Shown one piece after another: positions 4,669 through 7,475 of a stretch of DNA of 7,475 nucleotides (position 1 is its first letter; the number at the start of each line of letters is the position of its first letter). The notes beneath the pieces were generated by a model. It saw only the letters and a list, made by a program, of their open reading frames with translations. It ran no database searches and had not been told where the DNA came from. A program made the translations under genes and the position numbers. Origin of the DNA: Nitrospirota bacterium (lineage in GTDB: Bacteria > Nitrospirota > Thermodesulfovibrionia > Thermodesulfovibrionales > SM23-35); the NCBI GenBank assembly GCA_018262395.1, contig JAGSYM010000046.1, positions 1-7,475 on the forward strand. Reading direction: 5' to 3'.

Positions 4669-5835
4669 TCAATCATCTGCACCAAGTATATCATAAGAAT
4701 AACATTTGTAAAAATCTTTACCGAGTTCATTGCCAAGAAGCAGTGCCCTGTATCTGCAGCCACCCCTGCATTCACTCAGGTAATCACAATCGCAGACTAA
4801 CGCATCTATTTTGACAGGCTTTATTTTCTGCCAGCTTTCTCTGAGACTGTCCTCTATGCTGCCAACAGCCCTATCCGCATAAAACGTGCACTTTGCAATT
4901 TTACCGTCTGCCATAACTGCCATAAGGTGAGTTCCACATGCAAATCCGGAAGCGCCTGCATGGAGTCCTTCACCAAACCCGTATCTGAGATATTTTCCTC
5001 CGGCCGCAGGACTTATCTGAAATTCAGGATGTTCTTTGAGGCGGCCGGTAATGCACGGGACATCGACTGTCCAATCCTTAATTCCCAGACCCCTGAAAAG
5101 TTTCTCCATACCGTCAAAATCTTCGAGATTTTTTCGGAGGACCATGGTGGAGACCGAAACAGGGAACCCTGCCTCAAGTGCTCTTCTGACAGCTTCCATG
5201 GCTGATCTGAATGTCCCCTTGCCTCTCAGTGAATCATGCGCAGATTCAAGTCCGTCGATGCTGATCTGAATTTCGTGGACATTCAACGCTGACAGAATTC
5301 TTTTGCTGAGTAAGAGGCCGTTTGTTATTAGTATTTTTCTTATAAAGAATTCAGGGAGTATCTCATTGATTATTTCAAATTGGCTGTGCATGAGCGGCTC
5401 GCCGCCGCTGATGAGCACCCGCAGTCCCTGCATTGCTTGAAACTCGCGCAATACATCCCTTATCTGCGCTACCGAAAGCTCATCTTTAGTTCCCCTCATC
5501 ACCTCGTCCCTGTTTCTATCTCCTATATAGCAATGCCTGCATTTCAGATTGCAGTTGTCCGTAATCTGCAATTCGAGATACCTGAGTGAAGGTTCAGGGG
5601 ATTTTATGATCTGTGGACGCATTAAAGAGACCTTCTTCTCCGACAAAATGCCTTCCTTAATGCAATACTCCACAAATTCCCTGTCATATCCTTCGCAGCC
5701 CTCACCGGATGCGCACTGCCGGAGAAATTGAAAGGAAGCATCATCGAGTTCGTACAGTTCGTCTGTGCTCATGTTATAAACAGCGGGGTGTTCCAGCAAT
5801 TTTAATACCGCTTCGCGTGCAAGGAAATAGTCCAT
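4669..5835 (-). CDS. Radical SAM/SPASM peptide maturase with N-terminal PqqD-like recognition domain
   Basis: A 388-residue protein in three parts. Residues 1-70 (VYNMSTDELYELDDASFQFL, then FVEYCIKEGIL) resemble the PqqD-like RiPP recognition element that binds a leader peptide. Residues 85-290 are the radical SAM barrel with C95-x3-C99-x2-C102 (CNLKCRHC), GGEP at 144-147 and TNG at 171-173. Residues 295-388 are a SPASM domain: C300, C316 (G-x4-C), then C348-x-C350-x5-C356-x3-C360-x17-C378, which should hold auxiliary Fe-S clusters. Such enzymes form thioether or C-C/C-X crosslinks in ribosomal peptides. The Cys-rich peptide directly downstream is the likely substrate. It resembles the maturases of predicted geopeptide or selenobiotic systems, but I cannot decide the subfamily by eye. 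No Shine-Dalgarno sequence precedes the ATG; TAGAAT (minus, 5842-5847) ends 6 bases before it, so a leaderless mRNA is likely. Confidence 0.9.
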   Translation of the reverse strand: MDYFLAREAVLKLLEHPAVYNMSTDELYELDDASFQFLRQCASGEGCEGYDREFVEYCIKEGILSEKKVSLMRPQIIKSPEPSLRYLELQITDNCNLKCRHCYIGDRNRDEVMRGTKDELSVAQIRDVLREFQAMQGLRVLISGGEPLMHSQFEIINEILPEFFIRKILITNGLLLSKRILSALNVHEIQISIDGLESAHDSLRGKGTFRSAMEAVRRALEAGFPVSVSTMVLRKNLEDFDGMEKLFRGLGIKDWTVDVPCITGRLKEHPEFQISPAAGGKYLRYGFGEGLHAGASGFACGTHLMAVMADGKIAKCTFYADRAVGSIEDSLRESWQKIKPVKIDALVCDCDYLSECRGGCRYRALLLGNELGKDFYKCYSYDILGADD

Positions 5836-6985
5836 GAATATATTCTATACAAATGGAGTTGGCGGTGCCATGAGCCGGTGTGATTCCGTTTATGATATAG
5901 TAGTAAAATTGCCCTATGAGCATTGCAAAGCTATGAAAAACCGGATATGCAATAGATTGATTGAGACCATGAATGACGGGTTAGGAGTCCTGGACGAACA
6001 TGGTTTCATTACCTTTGCCAATGAGAAACTTTGCCAGATGTTAGGGGGCACACGGAATGATATCATCGGGCATCATGCAACGGATTTTATTGATGACAAT
6101 GATCGGCAGACATTTCAGAAAAGATTTGAGGAACACAGGAAGGCAATTCCTGCTCCATTTGAACTGACCTGCAGAAGAACAGACGGTCAAAAAATATTCA
6201 CCATTGTTTCTCCCGGATCGATTCTTGATGAGCAGGGGAAATTCAATGGCAGATTCGCGGTGATAACCGACATTACGGAACGCAAGAGGACAGAGGATGC
6301 GCTGAAAGAAAGTGAGCAGAGATTCAGGGCCATTTTTGATCATGCATTTGATGGGATTTTATTGGCAGAGCCGGAGGAGAAGAAGTTCGTTACCGGAAAT
6401 CGGGCGATCTGCGAAATGCTGGGATGCAGCCTAAAAGAATTGGAGACAATGAAAGTTTATGATATCCATCCGCAGGATCACCTTGCAGAGGCGCTTGATC
6501 AGTTTGAACGAATGGATAGCGGTGAGGTGACTATTGCGCATGATGTCCCTTTGAAAAACAAAAATGGCAGTGTTTTTTATGCAGATATCAGTTGTTCACA
6601 CCTTTCAATCAGTGGTCAAAGATATCTCATGGGCATATTCAGGGATACAACCAGGCGTAAGTTCAGTGAAGAACAGAGAAACCAGTGGAATGAGCAACTG
6701 GAAAGTATTGTCCTGGAACGAACCAGGCAGCTCGAGGCTGTCGTTGCAGAACTGGAAAGTGAGATTATCGAGCGCAGGCAGGCAGAAAATTCCCTCAGGC
6801 AAAAACAATCTGTTACGCAAGAATTTTATGATGGAATCGTTGAGTCTCTTACCAACCTTCAAACGTCTTTGAGAAATATTATCTATGAGCCAGATGAAGA
6901 TGTTATGTTCAAGCTGGGTGATATGCATGTGATAATTGAGGAGATTCTTAAGAAGATCCGTAAGGGCCACGTAACATCGCTGTAA
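5834..6985 (+). CDS. Double-PAS sensor protein without kinase domain
   Basis: A 383-residue soluble protein. Two PAS domains follow each other at about 38-155 and 156-280. Each has the typical opening (LIETMNDGLGVLDEHGFITFAN; IFDHAFDGILL) and a PAC-like end (FAVITDITERKRTEDAL; MGIFRDTTRRKFSEEQ). Residues 281-325 are a coiled coil (ERTRQLEAVVAELESEI). The last about 55 residues are helical and start like a histidine-kinase linker, but no phosphoacceptor helix, ATPase domain, GGDEF or output domain is present. It may bind a small ligand or haem and act through a partner, or be a kinase that lost its C-terminus. No transmembrane segment is seen, so it is cytoplasmic. The ATG at 5834 shares two bases with the divergent maturase start and has AAGGA 8 bases upstream. 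Later starts at 5870 or 5933 would still keep both PAS domains and free the intergenic space. Confidence 0.85.
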   Translation: MNIFYTNGVGGAMSRCDSVYDIVVKLPYEHCKAMKNRICNRLIETMNDGLGVLDEHGFITFANEKLCQMLGGTRNDIIGHHATDFIDDNDRQTFQKRFEEHRKAIPAPFELTCRRTDGQKIFTIVSPGSILDEQGKFNGRFAVITDITERKRTEDALKESEQRFRAIFDHAFDGILLAEPEEKKFVTGNRAICEMLGCSLKELETMKVYDIHPQDHLAEALDQFERMDSGEVTIAHDVPLKNKNGSVFYADISCSHLSISGQRYLMGIFRDTTRRKFSEEQRNQWNEQLESIVLERTRQLEAVVAELESEIIERRQAENSLRQKQSVTQEFYDGIVESLTNLQTSLRNIIYEPDEDVMFKLGDMHVIIEEILKKIRKGHVTSL

Positions 6986-6998
6986 TAATGGTAAGACT

Positions 6999-7364
6999 TT
7001 GAATCAGTATTTGCGGGGAATTCTGTGCAAAAATTTCTGCGCGTATTTCAAGCCATCAAAAAAAGAAGATCTCGCATGCGAAGGGTTTGTTGTTATTGGG
7101 AGATTACTCAGTAAAGGGAAAAACATTGCCTTTGATAGGCCTGCCAAGGCCTGTGATTACAGGATGCAGGGGATACTCACGCAGACCATATGCGTGGTTT
7201 GTCCTTTTTATGCGAATGACTGTGATTTCATTCTGGCCGCACGGTCTCCTGCCTTCAATGGAAAGGAGCAGGAAACACCTCCCCCCTGCGGAGGGTTTAT
7301 TTTTCTGTCCCATCTTCTTGAAAGCAATATCATAAAGATTGACGATATTCGTAATATCATCTAA
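6999..7364 (+). CDS. Small Cys-rich protein of unknown function
   Basis: An open frame of about 121 codons lies 13 bases after the PAS gene stop. Eight cysteines include an ordered motif C65-x2-C68-x6-C75-x21-C97 (CVVCPFYANDC then PPPCGG), with a hydrophobic end GGFIFLSHLLESN and IIKIDDIRNII. Conserved-looking Cys spacing and a sensible amino acid mix argue that it is real, and the motif suggests an Fe-S cluster or zinc site. I do not recognise a named family. No ATG exists at the start: TTG at 6999 is assumed, TTG at 7011 is an alternative, and no good ribosome site precedes either, so translational coupling to the PAS gene is possible. A hairpin-plus-T-rich stretch inside the frame (about 7277-7303) codes for the PPPCGGFIF part. 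Confidence 0.65.
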   Translation: MNQYLRGILCKNFCAYFKPSKKEDLACEGFVVIGRLLSKGKNIAFDRPAKACDYRMQGILTQTICVVCPFYANDCDFILAARSPAFNGKEQETPPPCGGFIFLSHLLESNIIKIDDIRNII

Positions 7365-7403
7365 ACTTTAATTCATAATAACTGATTAGCAGGTTGCTTT
7401 TTT

Positions 7404-7474
7404 GTCATCCCGAACTTGTTTCGGGATCTCTAACCTGTTGATTTTATGAGATGCTGAAACAAGTTCAGCATGAC
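7404..7474. repeat. REP-like dispersed repeat: two mirrored hairpins
   Basis: Two 27-base arms (7404-7430 and 7448-7474) are inverted copies of each other with four differences. Each arm is itself a hairpin: ATCCCGAA / CTTGT / TTCGGGAT and ATGCTGAA / ACAAG / TTCAGCAT. The four differences are paired (CCC/GGG against GCT/AGC), so both stems stay intact. The unit lies downstream of the last gene and touches the window edge, so it may continue. It may also stop transcripts from the Cys-rich gene. Such units are usually scattered through intergenic DNA of a genome. Confidence 0.75.
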
Positions 7475-7475
7475 A

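Noticed and set aside
4557..4775. Longer 72-codon version of the peptide ORF beginning inside the maturase gene
   Set aside because: The upstream part is a frame-shifted reading of the maturase C-terminus. The internal ATG at 4619 with a G-rich site before it is the more credible start.
7270..7303. Terminator-like hairpin CCTCC/GGAGG followed by a T-rich stretch
   Set aside because: It lies inside the Cys-rich protein frame and encodes the ordered PPPCGG motif; the stem is only 5 bp with a large loop.
1..7475. CRISPR arrays, tRNA or rRNA genes
   Set aside because: No regularly spaced repeats and no tRNA-like cloverleaf or rRNA-like conserved stretches were noticed on either strand.

Overview
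The window looks like a chromosomal segment of a strictly anaerobic or microaerophilic bacterium of moderate GC content, most plausibly Desulfobacterota or Nitrospirota. This assignment is inferred from gene content (flavodiiron protein, selenocysteine peroxiredoxin, PerR, rubrerythrin-like protein, single-cluster ferredoxin, two radical SAM/SPASM enzymes) and was not tested by any search.

Left part (1-2151, minus strand): an oxidative-stress operon reading perR -> peroxiredoxin -> flavodiiron protein, the last cut by the window edge. The peroxiredoxin is one gene interrupted by an in-frame UGA exactly where the peroxidatic cysteine belongs. A bacterial SECIS-like hairpin follows the UGA, so it is best read as a selenoprotein, not as two ORFs or a pseudogene. 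In front of perR a TTGACA-N18-TAGAAT promoter is overlapped by a perfect 15-bp Per-box-like palindrome, which suggests that PerR controls itself and the operon. The peroxiredoxin would remove peroxides and the flavodiiron protein would reduce O2 (or NO) to water.

Middle part (2178-4346): a 183-bp inverted-repeat element lies between perR and a minus-strand radical SAM/SPASM gene. That gene is divergent from a rubrerythrin-like ferritin-fold gene, and a perfect 22-bp palindrome sits at its start codon. A [4Fe-4S] ferredoxin gene follows, preceded by a potential H-type pseudoknot and closed by a strong hairpin terminator.

Right part (4512-7475): a candidate RiPP locus on the minus strand, made of a radical SAM/SPASM maturase with an N-terminal PqqD-like recognition domain and, just downstream, a 20-codon Cys-rich peptide (ending CKCKSSC). 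The peptide's frame continues after a UAA stop with a second Cys-rich block (CEKCRCC). The maturase start overlaps a divergent start codon of a double-PAS sensor protein without a kinase domain. A small Cys-rich protein of unknown function follows it. The window ends in a REP-like repeat of two covarying hairpins.

Several minus-strand genes (perR and both radical SAM genes) lack a Shine-Dalgarno sequence and have a -10-like hexamer almost touching the ATG, which suggests leaderless or nearly leaderless transcripts. The strongest observations for follow-up are the selenocysteine peroxiredoxin operon and the radical SAM/Cys-rich peptide pair with its in-frame UAA.
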